From Cercophora sp. LCS_1 (lineage: Eukaryota; Ascomycota; Sordariomycetes; Sordariales; Lasiosphaeriaceae): a DNA stretch of 64,000 nucleotides. Location of the stretch: NCBI GenBank assembly GCA_036250225.1, contig JAPZLL010000006.1:124001-188000 (forward strand), given 5' to 3'. The position numbers and the translations under genes were made by a program. Below the pieces are notes generated by a model, which saw nothing but the letters and a program-made list of their open reading frames with translations, made no database searches and was not told the DNA's origin. Within the stretch, counting starts at the first letter, position 1; every line of letters starts with the position of its first letter. Positions 1-12,367 of this stretch are shown here, one piece after another.

Positions 1-368
1 ATTTCTGTTCAGAGGTTCAATCCAGCAGGTTTGTGTGGGAGTCGACCACGTAAAGGGCGTTTGGATTTCCACGGCGTCAATTTATGGGGAATTTCCGTTC
101 CATCTTCCCCCATGCCTACCTTACCTAACTGAGCAGGTATAAACCTCTATGTTGAACGTCAGTACTAAACGCCAAGGACCGGATACGAGTCAAGATTCTA
201 CCGTTGGCTTGAATGTCAGGATGATGCGTTCTGTAGAAGGACCAAACGTTAGCTCGATACCCCAGATACGAGACAGGCAGAGAGCAAAAGGGTAGATGAT
301 ACTCACTTCTCTCTGGTAGTCTGCAAACAAAGATAACCTCCCACATGACCCGGCGTCAGTCCAAGCCA
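1..368. other. Intergenic left edge
   Basis: I see no convincing coding region or RNA gene here. It is the 3' flank of the small secreted protein gene that ends at 369. Confidence 0.5.
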
Positions 369-713
369 TCAACACGAGCCAAACCACGAGCCGAGCGCAT
401 TGCTGGCGCCAGCATCGTTGTAAGCCTCGTGGCACCTGGTGTCGAAGACGTTGCCATAGGCTCTGGCGCAAGCAGTCTCGGGCACGACGCAGGCGTTGCG
501 GCTGTAGGCACGGAGAACCTGGCCGGTTGCGCCCCCGCTAACCATTTGAAAGGACGAAAAGCTGCCGGTCGGTGCGCACGTGTTATCCCAGACGTTGCGC
601 TGGCCCGCAAAGTCTTCGCAGCCGCTGTCGTGGTAGATGTTGACGACGACGGCGTTGGCCGCGGCCACGAGAGCGGCGAAGATGATGGCCGAGTACTTGA
701 TGTTGGCGAACAT
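369..713 (-). CDS. Small secreted cysteine-containing protein
   Basis: Single-exon gene for 114 aa. The first about 21 residues form a classical secretion signal (hydrophobic core AIIFAALVAAANA), so the mature protein of about 93 aa should be extracellular. The mature part has six cysteines (contexts GCED, NTCA, NACV, TACA, TRCH and the C-terminal GSC), which could make three disulfides. No enzyme motif is visible and I do not recognise a family. Size, signal peptide and Cys content match fungal small secreted proteins, some of which act as effectors; that role here is inference. A TATA-like element lies about 110 bp upstream of the ATG. The neighbouring gene on the same strand also encodes a small secreted protein, with no obvious sequence similarity. 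Confidence 0.8.
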   Translation of the reverse strand: MFANIKYSAIIFAALVAAANAVVVNIYHDSGCEDFAGQRNVWDNTCAPTGSFSSFQMVSGGATGQVLRAYSRNACVVPETACARAYGNVFDTRCHEAYNDAGASNALGSWFGSC

Positions 714-1653
714 GATTGCTGTTGTTCGTGTTGTTGTGTTGTGTGGGTTAGTTTGGCGTTGTTGGGTTGAAGGGTGTGGATGAGGAAGAAGAAGAAGATT
801 GGAAACTCTGGACCACGAACTGCGAATTTATGCTCTTTTGGGTGTCCGGCTTGGTTGGGCGTCGGGCAAGAGCAAGGCAGGCAAGTGGGGAATCTAACGT
901 TTGAGTGAATGGGGGTCTGTCACGCGCCTTGCCTCTGACTTGAGATGAAAGGTTGGTCGGATCGAAAGTCGAGTGGAAGGACTTTGGCTCACCCCGGCGA
1001 TGACGCCCGGGGAAACTCCTCCCTCGCGCTTGAAAGTGTATCGAAATCACATAGGCAGCAAAACTCGGAGTAGGAATGCAGTTATGTATCTCTAGCCATC
1101 TATGACGAGGACATGTCGTATGGTCAGAGAGTAGGACGCCGGTCTAGCGAGGTCACCACTTCTTGCTCTGCCTACCTTAGCTACCTAGCTTTCCCGCCAA
1201 TTCCAAATAACCAACCAACATGTTGGCTATTTCACCGATAATATAAACAGTTTGTTTGGTGATACAAGTTCGTAGTCAAACTAATAGTGGGCTAACGAAG
1301 TTCGGACATTGGATCGAGTTTGATTATATGAAGAACGTGTTGGACCCTTGTTTTGGTGTGTTTGTTTGCTACATCCAAACATCCCAGGCTTACCAGGGAC
1401 CAAAACGCTCACCGTTCAGTTGACGTTATTTTTGTTAGAGATAAGTTTCAAATTATTAGATGAGAAATAAGCGTTTTCATCTTTTCTTCTGACCTTCGCA
1501 CACTTGTTTCTCCGACAACTTCCACACTCCCCACCTCAGTCACAAACCAGCATGTCCGACGCCTATCTGCCAAACCAACACCATCATCTCAACCCTTGCA
1601 CACCTCCAAGTCGCCTATCAACACATTAGCATCCCCTCACCATGAATGACCAA
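714..1653. other. Intergenic, promoter side of the first secreted-protein gene
   Basis: Holds the 5' flank of the gene starting at 713 and the 3' flank of the gene ending at 1654. Parts around 1200–1480 are AT-rich. No gene-like reading frame or RNA gene was recognised. Confidence 0.5.
824..832 (-). promoter_or_regulatory. TATA-like box
   Basis: On the minus strand this reads CATAAATTC, about 110 bp upstream of the ATG at 713. Position and sequence fit a TATA element; this is inference from sequence only. Confidence 0.35.
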
Positions 1654-2016
1654 TCACATACCCAAACACCCAGCCTGCAAGAAATCCGCCCAGATCCAAC
1701 ATCCCAGCGCCGGGACAAATGCCCAGCGGCTCGAAGTAATTTTTCCATAAGTTTCAAACGTCCACTCGACGCTCTTGCCAAGGGCGTAGCAGGAGACCTG
1801 GTAGCGGCCCGACGCGTTGATGGGCTCCTTACGTCTGCCGGTGTAGGGGTCATGGTCGCAGCCCAAATTGTTGAACTTGATGGCTTGGTCATGGAGGTAG
1901 CATTGATTTGCTGCGAGCGGTTCGATGTCCGGCGACCTGAGGTCGATGTTGGCAGACGTGGCTGGGACGGCGAGTCCCGAGGCGGGGAGGAGGGAGAGGA
2001 TGGTTGCGAGCTTCAT
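1654..2016 (-). CDS. Small secreted protein
   Basis: Encodes 120 aa, starting MKLATILSLLPASGLA, a good signal peptide likely cut near residue 16–20. The mature chain has five cysteines and an aromatic C-terminal stretch ending GCWIWADFLQAGCLGM. The frame stays open upstream to 2070, but I chose the ATG at 2016. It starts exactly at the signal peptide, and a clean TATA box at 2092–2100 would place transcription initiation close to or inside the longer N-terminal extension. No family was recognised. It lies on the same strand as the other small secreted gene at 369–713, giving a short run of secreted-protein genes. Function unknown; an effector-like role is only a guess. Confidence 0.75.
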   Translation of the reverse strand: MKLATILSLLPASGLAVPATSANIDLRSPDIEPLAANQCYLHDQAIKFNNLGCDHDPYTGRRKEPINASGRYQVSCYALGKSVEWTFETYGKITSSRWAFVPALGCWIWADFLQAGCLGM

Positions 2017-2853
2017 GTTGACTCTCGGAGTTGTCTGGTATTTGCGGGCCTTCAGTCCTACGGAAGACACTTTGGAAGGGAGTTTGTCGGTGTTTTATAC
2101 TCAGCGACGGGGTCCAGCGTCACAGAGACCGGGCTCTTGGCAGCTGACATTCATCAACCACCACAGATTGCCGCCCTATACAAGCCGCCTCGTGGATAAA
2201 CTCCACGGTGCCTTTTCTCATCTTCATCTGCAGCACAATATTACTGGATAATTTGCGAGCAAAGTCGGATTGGCCCTACCAATGAATCGAAAGGAACAGA
2301 AAGGGGCTGAAGCAGTGCTTTGACGGCAAACGATATGATGTGGAGCGGGGAAGCCAGCGGGCCAGGTTTCGAGGCCAGGCCTGGTTGATTAGTAGGATCC
2401 GGTCGTAAAAGAGTCGCGATGCGATTGGGGAATTGGGTCGACGCGGGGTTGACGCTGTGTGACTCGACATTATCGAGAAGCGTCAGCCGCATATAATACT
2501 AGTGTTTTTGCTGACACGGGGACAAGTAAAATTTGACGAGGAATCTCTGTGTAACACGGGAACATCGGCTCGGCAGCAGATGTCCGGGACGCCGACTTGG
2601 CCTTCAGACAGCCAATCGTTGATGACGGTCAAGACTATCGCTAATGATCAAAGGCTGGCTTTGCTCTCTTGATCATACTGGAGGTAAGGGGATGATAGAA
2701 TTGCAAATCATGAGGAATCAACCGCTATATAAATGCTAAAGGAATAATCCAAGTGAAGTCCCATCCTCCTCGGGACGAGACCCACTTCCCTCTAGTTTCA
2801 CCCCTGAATTGACCCCGAGCAAGTTGACCTGACAACTAAAGTAAACACACCCC
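2017..2853. other. Intergenic
   Basis: Promoter of the secreted-protein gene starting at 2016, then the 3' flank of the HET gene ending at 2854. No additional gene recognised. Confidence 0.5.
2092..2100 (-). promoter_or_regulatory. TATA box of the small secreted protein gene
   Basis: The minus strand reads GTATAAAAC 76 bp upstream of the ATG at 2016. This is a near-perfect TATA box and it supports the shorter start of that gene. Confidence 0.5.
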
Positions 2854-5440
2854 CTAAACGACAGAAAGAGTCCGCATCACAGCACCCTCCATCAAATCCT
2901 CGACCCTGACGTCTACGCTTCCTCTCAGGCCTTTTGCAGTTCCAGCCGAGTGCTGCCAGACACACCAAATCCCAACCCGCTCATACATGTCGGGCCTCCT
3001 TTCCGACACCCTGAGCACCAGAAACGTTGACGACACTGCGACAACGTGGTCATCCGCACCCGGAATGGAGGCAATATCCGGTCTCTTATTCCACAGCACG
3101 CAAACCACCGGCACTCCATCCCCAAGCACGTCGAAATCTGCCGGCGAATCCGGAACAAAATGCGTGCTCTGGCCCGAGACCTCATCCACAACCCAAAACT
3201 TGGGCCTCTCGATTTTCGCGCCCGGGTCCATCTGCATCTCACATTCAACGGCAGCATTGACGGTCATGCCTCTGATAGTCAAAACTCCATCCTTGACGGC
3301 GCCCGTCGCGTCCAAACCAAGCGGCATTGCCTCGACGCTAACAATCTCCCCGACGATGTCAAACGCCGGCTGTTCGAAGCCCACCTTATCGTAATCAAGC
3401 AGCGGAGGCCCCATAAACACCCGTTCCTTGACCGAGGCCCACGACCACGTAGGCGCAACATATCCCGTGGCCCGATTCCTCCACCCGCTCGGATCATCGA
3501 TCACGCTCCAAAGCAACTGCTCCGCCAATCTCGTCCCCCACAAACCGGCGTAGTAGCCTCCCATCTCGTACCTCCCAAACCGCTTCGCCAGACCCGACAA
3601 CGCAGGCAGCCGATCCGACTGAAACGTCAACTTCCTCTCGGTGTACTGGAACACCAGCAACTTCCACATATCCACCACCACCCTCCCATCACCTCTCAGT
3701 GATGCCTCCAGATTCACCTTGAGCAGCTTCTCCCTCGCACCAACCCAGTCCTTCCGCGTCGTCTGCACCACGTTCCTCCCCACCCGTCCACACTGACACT
3801 CCGTGCCCGTCTTACACTCCCACACCAGCTCATTCGCAGTATAATGCACGATCCTCGTCGACAGCAACCGCTCCTGCAACGCCCACCCGCGCGAAGCCAG
3901 CGCAAACGGCGGATCAGACTGGTAGCTATCCGCCCCGAACTCAGCGTGCCGCAACGTCGGTCGCACCAGCAAGTTATAATCCCCCCTACCATTCGTCATC
4001 GAACGAACCGGTTCTCGCACGCGCGGCTCAGCCTTCTCCACCCCAATCGTGCGATTCTCGTTCCGCTTGACTTTGACCTGCTCACCCGTATCCCGCTTCG
4101 TAGCGTGCACCTGCTCCCGGAACGCGTCGTCCTGCGCGTTGCCGCGCGAAACAAGACGCATGTCGACTCTCTGCACAGGGACAATCTGCGCCGTGTTGTT
4201 GCTACCGACGGGGTTATTAGGTCTGATAACGGTCGTTCGGTCAAACGGAACGATGGTGGTTTCCCATGATTCGGCGCCTGCCAGTTTGCGCGTGTCGCGG
4301 AAACAGCCGCGGAGCGAGTTGGTGGCGTCGCTGACGGCGATGGTGAGGACGGCGTTTTCGTAAATGTCGGCCATTTTAGCCGATTCGCGCTCCCAGTCGA
4401 GCGGGTCGTCTTGGATGATGCAGAGGGAGTCGATCCAGATGTGGGCGTAGCCGAGCCGGCGGGTGATTTGGATGGCCTCGCGGAAGGATTTGGGGAGTTT
4501 GGAGAGAGGGATCGAGGTTTGGCGCTGGGAGAGGGTGGATGTGGTGGTGGTGGGGAGCGTGGCGGTACCCCAGCAGTGGGAGAGGGCGATGTAGGGTGTT
4601 GGTGCTGTTGGGGTTTGGAGCGTCGGGTTTTGGTTCTGCGTTCCGTTGTTAGTTGGACAGCTTTTGAGGAGTAGTCTTATATAGATATAGATATACACAT
4701 CAGACTGCAAGCTGGAATAAAAACTGGACGTGGGACGTACTGGCTTTCCGATGTGCAGGAGACGTGTTGGCTGCGGTGGATTTGCGGCGGATGCGCAGGC
4801 TGGGTGGGACGAGATACAAGTGCTCAGCCAGGTCTTGAGTGTCGAAAAGGAGGTGTGCGAGGATGTCGACTCAGAAGGTTTGGCCGGCGGGAAGGCAAGG
4901 CACGGAGTCATACCGGCTAGAATTGTCAGTGGTGACCTTCTTTGGTGAGGAATACCTACAAGACGCCGGGTCGAGAAGGAGGTCGAGCTCATAGTGGTGT
5001 TGTCCGGCGGGATCGGGCTTGAAGATGAGATGACCGTCGTAGCTCACTTTGATTTGTGAGATGGGTTGCCAACGCACGTTGGCACCGACTGTGGTGAGAC
5101 TGGTGTAGATGAGGGTGCACGTTCGACATGAGCGCAGGACTCCTTTGCTCAAATCTGGCATAGTCATTTCGATTGCCCATTCGGTCAGTGACTCTGGTTC
5201 TCGGGCTTCGATTTCTTCGCGTGCGCCAACTTCTGCTGCTGCGCATGTATCGGCAGAACATTGCCAGTGAAGCGGCAGACACAGACACGGGCCAGTGGCG
5301 ATTGGTGCGATGGGTGCAGCCGGCACGAACGAAGGAACTGGAACGCCGGGAATAGGTGTGAATGGCAGCCCAGGAAGACCGGGCACTGGAGGCCGGGGGC
5401 CCGGTCGAAAGGCGAGTCTCTTTTGACTAGAAAACGCCAT
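2854..5440 (-). CDS. HET-domain protein 1
   Basis: Predicted 812 aa from three exons: 4960–5440, 4741–4916 and 2854–4635. The second intron (4636–4740, GTACGT…CGCAG, 105 nt) is in frame, so a single-frame reading runs through it. The first (4917–4959, GTAGGT…CTAG) is only 43 nt, but its phase is the only one that joins the frames. The HET domain (PF06985) starts near residue 234 and shows the three classical blocks: YIALSHCWG, IWIDSLCIIQDD and GWALQERLL. The N-terminus is proline-rich, followed by a CRTC motif and a beta-rich pre-HET region. The HET family acts in heterokaryon incompatibility and related programmed cell death in fungi; the trigger for this protein is unknown. Two more HET genes lie in the window. 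The start at 5440 is the first ATG of the open frame that fits. Confidence 0.85.
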
Positions 5441-5774
5441 GATAGATGTCTTGGGTGGAGTGAGTGATTGAGTGGTTGAAGACAATGGAATTCCACTCTT
5501 GTGGTCGAGCACGGTTTTCTGTAACCACGGAGGATCCTTCCCCCGCATGACCGACAACTAATATCGTGGGATACCGCTGCCGGAGTTCAGCCGCTCTTGA
5601 CTTGCCGGATGCAACGTCATGTCCGTCCAGTCTATGGCCAAGATTGGACACAAGAGGCGATAGGTCTCAACCAAAGGTTCACATCGACGCAACTGTTGCT
5701 GCAATAATGCACATGAACGGCAATCCAAGTACTCCGGGTATCACAAACGCCTGAAGCCACATGAAACATCAATC
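5441..5774. other. Intergenic between two minus-strand genes
   Basis: 5' flank of HET gene 1 and 3' flank of the 1059-aa protein gene. No separate gene seen. Confidence 0.5.
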
Positions 5775-8700
5775 CTACGCCAAGACCGCATGATACGCCT
5801 CTTCCAAAGAAATCGACTTCTTCCCCTCCAACTCCCCAGTCGCCGTCAAGTCAATCCGTTGCAACACCAGCTTCTCCTTTCCCTCCCTCCAAAGGGCCAA
5901 CGCGATTCTCTCCTTGGGAAAGCCAACGGCAATCTGCAATTTCTGAATCTCTGTCGGGAGCTTCGAGACCTCGTGTAGAATCGCGGGATTGGTGATGTCT
6001 GGCATGACATACAGCGTCCTGTCGCACTTGAAGATGTATTGGCCTCCGCTTCGGCCTTGAGCCACGGCGTCAATGTTGAATCTTTTGACCGCCTGGCGTG
6101 CTGTTGTTCCCGTTATGGGGAGGATGGAGTAGTATGACTTGGTTCCTGTTTTGGCTGTGAGAAAGACCTGGGAGTTGACTCCGTCGGTTGAGTGAAATGC
6201 GCCTGAGAGGCCTTCATACGAGTCGTGGCCCTGACGCAAATGTCAGTAATGTGAGCTATGGACAAACCGGATGGAACGTACTATGTTGAGAAGACTCCTC
6301 GGAGGCTCGTCGGGCGATGTATACCGGCCGCACGACCAGACCCGGACATACACCGCATGGGTGCCCGGTTGCCGAGTGTTGGTTGTCCTCTCTGATTCTT
6401 CATCCCGGGGGATGGGTTCCTGCGTCGCGACGACAAGAAGCGTCGAATCCAGGGAGAAGCTCAGAGTCTGCCTGATGCGAGTATCACCAGTCGAGTGGTC
6501 TGACTTGTACTTGGAATGAGCAGGAAACGAGACAATCTCTTCCAAGGCAGTGCCGACACTGTACAAGACAACCTTTCTCTCAAACCCCACTGCGACAACT
6601 CTGTCGTCCCTGGAAACAGCCAGGGCGATGGGTGTCGAATTGGAGGATGAAAGATTGACCTCCAGACGACTGTCTTGTTTGAAGCAGACGAGTTTATATC
6701 CAGGCTGTTGGTTTCTCGATATGGTCGTATCGTGCAAAGTCACGGCGACCACCTCGTTTCCGCCTTGGACGAGGCATATCCCGAGTCTGCCTAAGATTTC
6801 GGTTGTGTTGTTGGACCGCAGGTGAAGCTTTCGGCCTGAACGGAACATGACTGTGGGGTTGCTGATGTTGTTCCAGTCCAGGGTGACGATTTTCTCGCTG
6901 CCTCTATCCCAGAACAAGATCCGTTGACCTGTGGCTGAGAAGCAAAAAGACAAGTGATCTGGTAGGTTTGCAGATATTGGCGGCTGAGATGTGGTTGATG
7001 AAATCAGTTTGGACCCTGTCCTTCCTCTCGACGGTAGCCCGAAGATTGAAGTTTTGATCTTGGAAAAGGTTGACACAGCATCGCCGTTGAGAGATCTCTT
7101 CGACTGCCCGGGACTTGTCCGATCTATCTCTGTTTCCGGTTCTGTCGGCTCGGGATCCGAGATCGCGTACCCTGGAGGTGTCACTGGCGCGTCTGGGAGG
7201 GTCGGCCGCCTTGTGGGTGGACTGGGTCCTGGATCTATCCCAGTAGCTTGAACGCTTTGAGAGGAAGGCTGGGCACGAAGCCGCTGAGCTTGTCCTCCCC
7301 CAACCGACTGTTGAGAGTTTCTTGAGATGTTCGTAGTCGAGGGACTCGGACTTCCCGGGCCACCATTGCTCTGCCCTGTTAGACTCACTCTGGAGGAACC
7401 GCGCGGGATGGATATATCAGAATCCGATATCCCGTTTTGTCCTCCGGGAAACGGATTGTTGGAGGGCACATAATATGACCGAATGGACCGAGCTTCAATG
7501 AGACCTTGAGGCTCAATGCCCCCCAGAAAAAGAGAGTCGGTGTCGCCATTGCTTGGAAATTCGTACCGAAAATCTTCGCTGCCGACGAGGTTTCTAGGAC
7601 TTGCTCCGGCTGGAGATCTGATAGGACCAGAGTCATGGCGATCTCCACCGATTTGGGCCGCCAGATAAGGGTTGAATGGCGGGCCATTCGACATGGAACT
7701 TGGAGAGATGGGCTCCTCGGGCTGTACTGGGGATTGTCGAGACCCTGAGACCGTTGATTGTCTCCGTCCGTTACCATAAACAGCAGTTTGTGTTCTTGCA
7801 GGCTCCTCAAACACTCTAGGCAACGGCTGAATGTTGGAAGATACCGATTCTCTCCGCACTGAGGCGGACCCACGCATGGGCGTCCGAGATCCGGTCGAGA
7901 ACGAGCCGTTGCTCCCTGTTCCGAACTGATGTCGCAAGCAGAGTTCACGACCAAAGATTGCATTCTCCATGTTCTCAACGTCTGAGAAGATGACCTGTTT
8001 CTCCCAGTCCGAGTCGAGTGAAAGTGGTATCTGCCATTGTCAGAATGGAATCTCAACTTGAACAGAATGATTGGAAACATGTTGCTTACCACAAGTGGGG
8101 CTCTGCTACACAGCCGCTCGGTCGTTTCGGAAAGAAGATCACAGAAGGTTGCCACAAGGTCGTCGTCTTGGTCCCTGGGGATCGATTCGTGCAGGCCGAA
8201 CAGCGCACCCCTGGTCGTCTCATTCCGGAGCGCATCCTTCTGTCTGACCAGCAACGTTTCCAAACACCAGCGAGTGTCATAAAGAACCCAGAAGTTCTCA
8301 AAGACGCTCTCATCACCTAGGTTGTCCAGTAATTCTTGCACAATGTGTTTGCATGCGTTTATCGACGCGACGCGCTCTTGGGGGGCAGAGGGATTCGAAC
8401 AGAACGGTGACTGGTAAGGAAGGAACCTTGTTAGAAACGCAACACGGTATTGGAAGCTAGGTACCTAGCAGAAACTTAAAGCCCGCTTACTCTTTGGACA
8501 CTGTATCGTTGTTCGTAGCTCCCCGTGGCAAGAAACCCCTTGACGGGTCGCCCCGCATCGTGGCTCTGCAGCCTTTCCAGCGTGTCGGGGACCACTTGCA
8601 GGAGGACAAGTCTTTCCAACCCCGAGGGCTCGCCGTGCTCTTCCCAAGTCTGCCAGACCTTGTAAACCGTCAAGACCCTCAGACGTAGGATCTCTTCTTC

Positions 8701-9144
8701 TCGAGAGCTTATGGGATCTGGGTGAAGGCAGAGATTCCGAAAGGCGGACATGAATGCGTGAACCGTCAGGTTTCGAATGATTTTGACCGAGCATTGCTCG
8801 TTTTCGCCATCGAAGGTGTCGGATGGTCCACCGCTGTGGTGTCCGATCGGCCGTACGCCCGACCCGAGACTCAAGATAAAGAGTATGGCCTTGAAACACA
8901 GTTCCCTTTGAATGATGGTTGCAGGCAGGCTGTTTGCGGCATCCAAGTCGACAAAGTGTAAGAGTTGGTGGTCAAAGAGAATCTTGAGCTGGATGAGGGC
9001 TTGTCGCGTGATGTCATGGACAGCTTCGTCGGTCGCGGTTTCCAGATCGAGCCGATAAGAACCGATGAGCTCCCTGACGATCTGGTCGTTGTCTCTGCGA
9101 TCCGACAGCTGGGTCCATATTCGAGACAATCCGTTGACCGACAT
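5775..9144 (-). CDS. Large protein of unknown function with propeller-like C-terminus
   Basis: Predicted 1059 aa from four exons (8491–9144, 8090–8410, 6282–8030, 5775–6230). All three introns are phase 0 with good GT–AG ends (80, 59 and 51 nt), which strongly supports one gene. Residues 1–330 are helical-looking and not low-complexity. About 340–620 is Ser/Pro/Gly-rich and probably disordered. About 625–1055 looks like repeated beta-blades (for example FCFSATGQRILFWD, ALAVSRDDRVVAVGFERKV and FSLDSTLLVVATQE), suggesting a WD40-like propeller. No catalytic motif was recognised, and I cannot name the family. A scaffold or signalling adaptor is plausible from the architecture only. The last exon ends in a compact conserved-looking segment before the stop. 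Confidence 0.8.
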
Positions 9145-10025
9145 CTCTGCTTCACCTTCCCTTTCGAGCTATTTTTGCAGGTTCGGGAAGAAGGATCGTA
9201 ATGGCTCAAAGAAGGTTGGCAGGGATGGACCACTTGAGAATGCAGAAGCGCCAAGGCCCCTGGACAAGACAAATTGGGGGCAGGTTCGCAACCCGGGTCT
9301 GTCCCTGCACTGCCACCTTGTTTGGGTTGTTCTTGCCGGTCTGCGTTCACCTGCCCCGAATGTGGCATATCGCATGCATGGCGGCGAGGGCGCTGGGCAT
9401 TTTCCGGGCAGGCGTCTCAGTTTGCATCGTTCCTGCCTTGCGCCGACGACAAGGCCACCATACAGAGGTCCGTCTTTGCATGGAAGACTGATACCAAAAG
9501 TCGCGCATGTCCCGATAGCGCGCCGCAAGGCACCTTTCAGTCATGCCACAGTGAACACAAACTCAAACGTGTCGCAAAAGGCAACCCGCCACACCGAAAA
9601 CCTGCATCAAGCCAAGGCTGTCAGTTCGCCATCGCTCCAATGGCCGCACTTCAAACAAACGCCTGCCTGGGCCGGCTGCATCAACCGTCGAGCTCGACCA
9701 TGGCCTCGTGCGGGGCATCTGCAAGCCCCGTCGGTGGCGGCGGCTGATGTTGCCCGGCTTCTCAGGGGCTAGCATGATTTCGGCTCCCAGCATGCACACC
9801 GAACCTGCAGTTGGTCAAAAGAAAAGTGCACTTTTCTCAAACCCGGAGCTCAGCTCCGCTCCCGCCCAGTGTCGGCGAGGCATTCTCATGTGATACAGTG
9901 GGCCCAGAGCCTGATGCTCACTTTTTACAATGCTCTCATTTTCTCCTGTTTTGTGACGTCTTTCCCTCTTTCTTATCTTTGGAAGCCAAGTGCTTGCTGT
10001 GCTTGACCTTGCAAGCGCGCCCAAC
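9145..10025. other. Divergent promoter region
   Basis: About 880 bp between the start of the 1059-aa protein gene (minus) and the permease gene (plus). Only short overlapping reading frames without family features are present; nothing else seen. Confidence 0.5.
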
Positions 10026-12226
10026 ATGGCTGATCGTGGAGAAACCATCGAAATGAACGCCTACCATGAACCAGCCGAGTCCATCAACTCGGATGGCGCT
10101 CCACAGACGGGCCTTAGGTCTGTCTGTCATTGCCCAAATTCGTATCATTGGCGACGCTGACTGAAAACAGGCCTGATCTCAAGGAGCGCCATGTAAACAT
10201 GATTGGGTTCTCCATGGTTCTTGGCATGTGAGTTGGTTGTGGAATCCTCAAGCAACGTTCTTATTGACTCTTTCAGTGGCTTGTTTCTCTCGGCGGGAAA
10301 GATTCTCTACATGGTTGGCCCGGTGAGCTTCACTCCTCAAGCCTTGCATTCAAGCCAAGTCTGACCGAGGGTTCTTCAGTTGCTCACGATAATAGCTTAC
10401 CTGTTGGTTGGCACCCTGATGTGGTCCACCTTGGCGTCTATGGGAGAAATGACGGCGCTCTTCCCAGTCAAGGGGCCCACCTTCGAATTCGTCCGCCGCT
10501 TCATGGACGAGAGCGTTGGATATGCCTGCGCTTGGATGCTCTGGATATCCTGTGTCATTGTCGCCGCTGCCGAGATCCTCGCTGTCACGGAACTCTTCCG
10601 GTTCCACGTTAGCGAGAGATACCTGGAAGACTACGCTACGTACGGTACGGGCACAAACATCAAGCGATACCCCGATCCCACAATCGAATGGAGCACACAG
10701 GGTGTAGATCCTGCCGTGTGGGTGGCGCTCTTCCTCCTGGTCGAAATCGGGGTCAACCTTTTGCCTGTTCGCTTCTACGGCCGGATCGAATACGTCTTTG
10801 GCAGCATCAAGATCACATTTCTCGTTGCTGTTATCATGATCAACATCATCTTGTACGGCCGCAACGAGTTTCACTCTGACGACAAGGCACCCTGGACCTG
10901 GAACAGCCCGTACAGCTACAAGAGTGACAACTTCACGGTCAAGGAAGACGACAATGGCGGTCTGGTCACTTGGGAAGGGTCCCTCGCGACTTTTACGTCC
11001 CTTTGGACAGCCATGGGGACAGCGTTCTTCTCGCTGATGGGCTTCGACGTCATCCTGCTCACAGCACCTGAGAATAAAGACCTGACGCGGAACGAGACAA
11101 TCAAGCTATCCAGTCGCAAGATTGCCCTCCGTGTCTTGCTCCTCTACACTCTTTCGGTTCTCGTCGTCGGGCTTAACGTTCCGTATCTGGACTACGGCCC
11201 GGGCAGCCCCCTCAACGACATCACGCTGCATGGAGTTGGCGGTGGGCAATACAGCGTATTCATCCTTGCCGCCATCCGCGAGCATGTCAAGTTTCTGCCG
11301 CATTTTATGAACGGCTTCTTCATTTTCTCCGCCACAACGACTGGTATCAACTGTCTGTACGCTGCCTCGAGGCTCCTCCACGCCATTGCCTCCCTCCACG
11401 ATGCTTGTAAGTCAGCCCATCCCGACCTTGAACTCGCATCTAACCATTCCAGGGCCAAACTGGGGCTGGGTCGAAGCAATCCGATACCGACTCGAACTCA
11501 CCAGATGGGGGGTCCCCATGAACGCCGTGTTTGCCTCCTGGATGGTAGCATTCATCGCCTTCATGGCTCGACCCGGTTCAGGAAGTGATGGCGCAACGCG
11601 AGCATCTTCATCCCAAGTCCTCGGCAGGATGACGACTGTCGCGGCAACGTGCACCATGATTGTATACGCACTCAACTGTTTCACCTTCTTACTATTTTAC
11701 AACGAGCTTGAACAAATCGTTGCCGGCAACAGAGACATCGAACTTAACATCCCGCCCGGCCGGGAAGCAGCACTGCGGAATCGGTACAAGCGCAAGAACA
11801 ACAAGAGCTATCCATACTACTCGCACTTGCAGTGGCTTCGGGCCTTGTACGGCCTGGTCTTCTCGCTTCTGCTTATCTTGTTTGGCGGCTGGAGGTCGTT
11901 CATCCATCCGTTCAGCGCGAAAGACTTTGTTGCTTCTTATATCGCGGTATGCCCTCCCCTCCTTACTTTTCCAGGATTCATACTGACTCTCACAGATTGC
12001 CATCTTCATCGTTCTCACAGCGACCTACTTCTTCCGCACTCGAGGATTCAACCCCAAGAAATGGCACATTTGGGCTCAACGTCTGGAAGGTCTGGAGGCT
12101 ATCGGTCCCTTGGTCGTCAAGGACCCCGATAATAGGCGCGGCAAGATCCGATGGCCCAAGGGAGAAGGCCAATACGACCGCAAGGCAAAAGCGGTGCTGG
12201 ACTGGATCTGGGTTTGGCTCAAGTAA
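10026..12226 (+). CDS. Amino-acid permease (APC superfamily, fungal YAT type)
   Basis: Predicted 648 aa from six exons: 10026–10117, 10171–10227, 10277–10322, 10380–11406, 11453–11946 and 11996–12226. Introns are 46–57 nt and every junction keeps phase. The N-terminal exons give the family hallmark of a first helix that runs IGLFLSAGKILYMVGP after a cytosolic tail with the motif HVNMIGFSMVLG. Around ten or more further hydrophobic helices follow (for example WMVAFIAFMARP, LYGLVFSLLLILFGGW, IAIFIVLTATYFF). The protein should be a plasma-membrane symporter for amino acids or a related amine; substrate cannot be read from sequence. The second intron donor is GTGAGT. The first donor, GTCTGT, is weak but required by frame. 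The C-terminal tail ends in a basic and aromatic stretch. Confidence 0.9.
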
Positions 12227-12367
12227 TAAGGGCAAACAAACAGTGACGTGAGCTGGCCTCATTCATTGTATCGATCTATCTACCTTAAAATCTGTCAAGC
12301 CTTAGAAGCAGAAAAGAAGAAGAACCATCAAAAAGGCCCATCCCATCCTGACCCTTCACCTCCTCAC

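Noticed and set aside
8380..8410. tRNA-like T-arm (GTTCGAATCCC) on the minus strand
   Set aside because: No matching acceptor stem or anticodon arm upstream, and it lies inside a well-supported exon.
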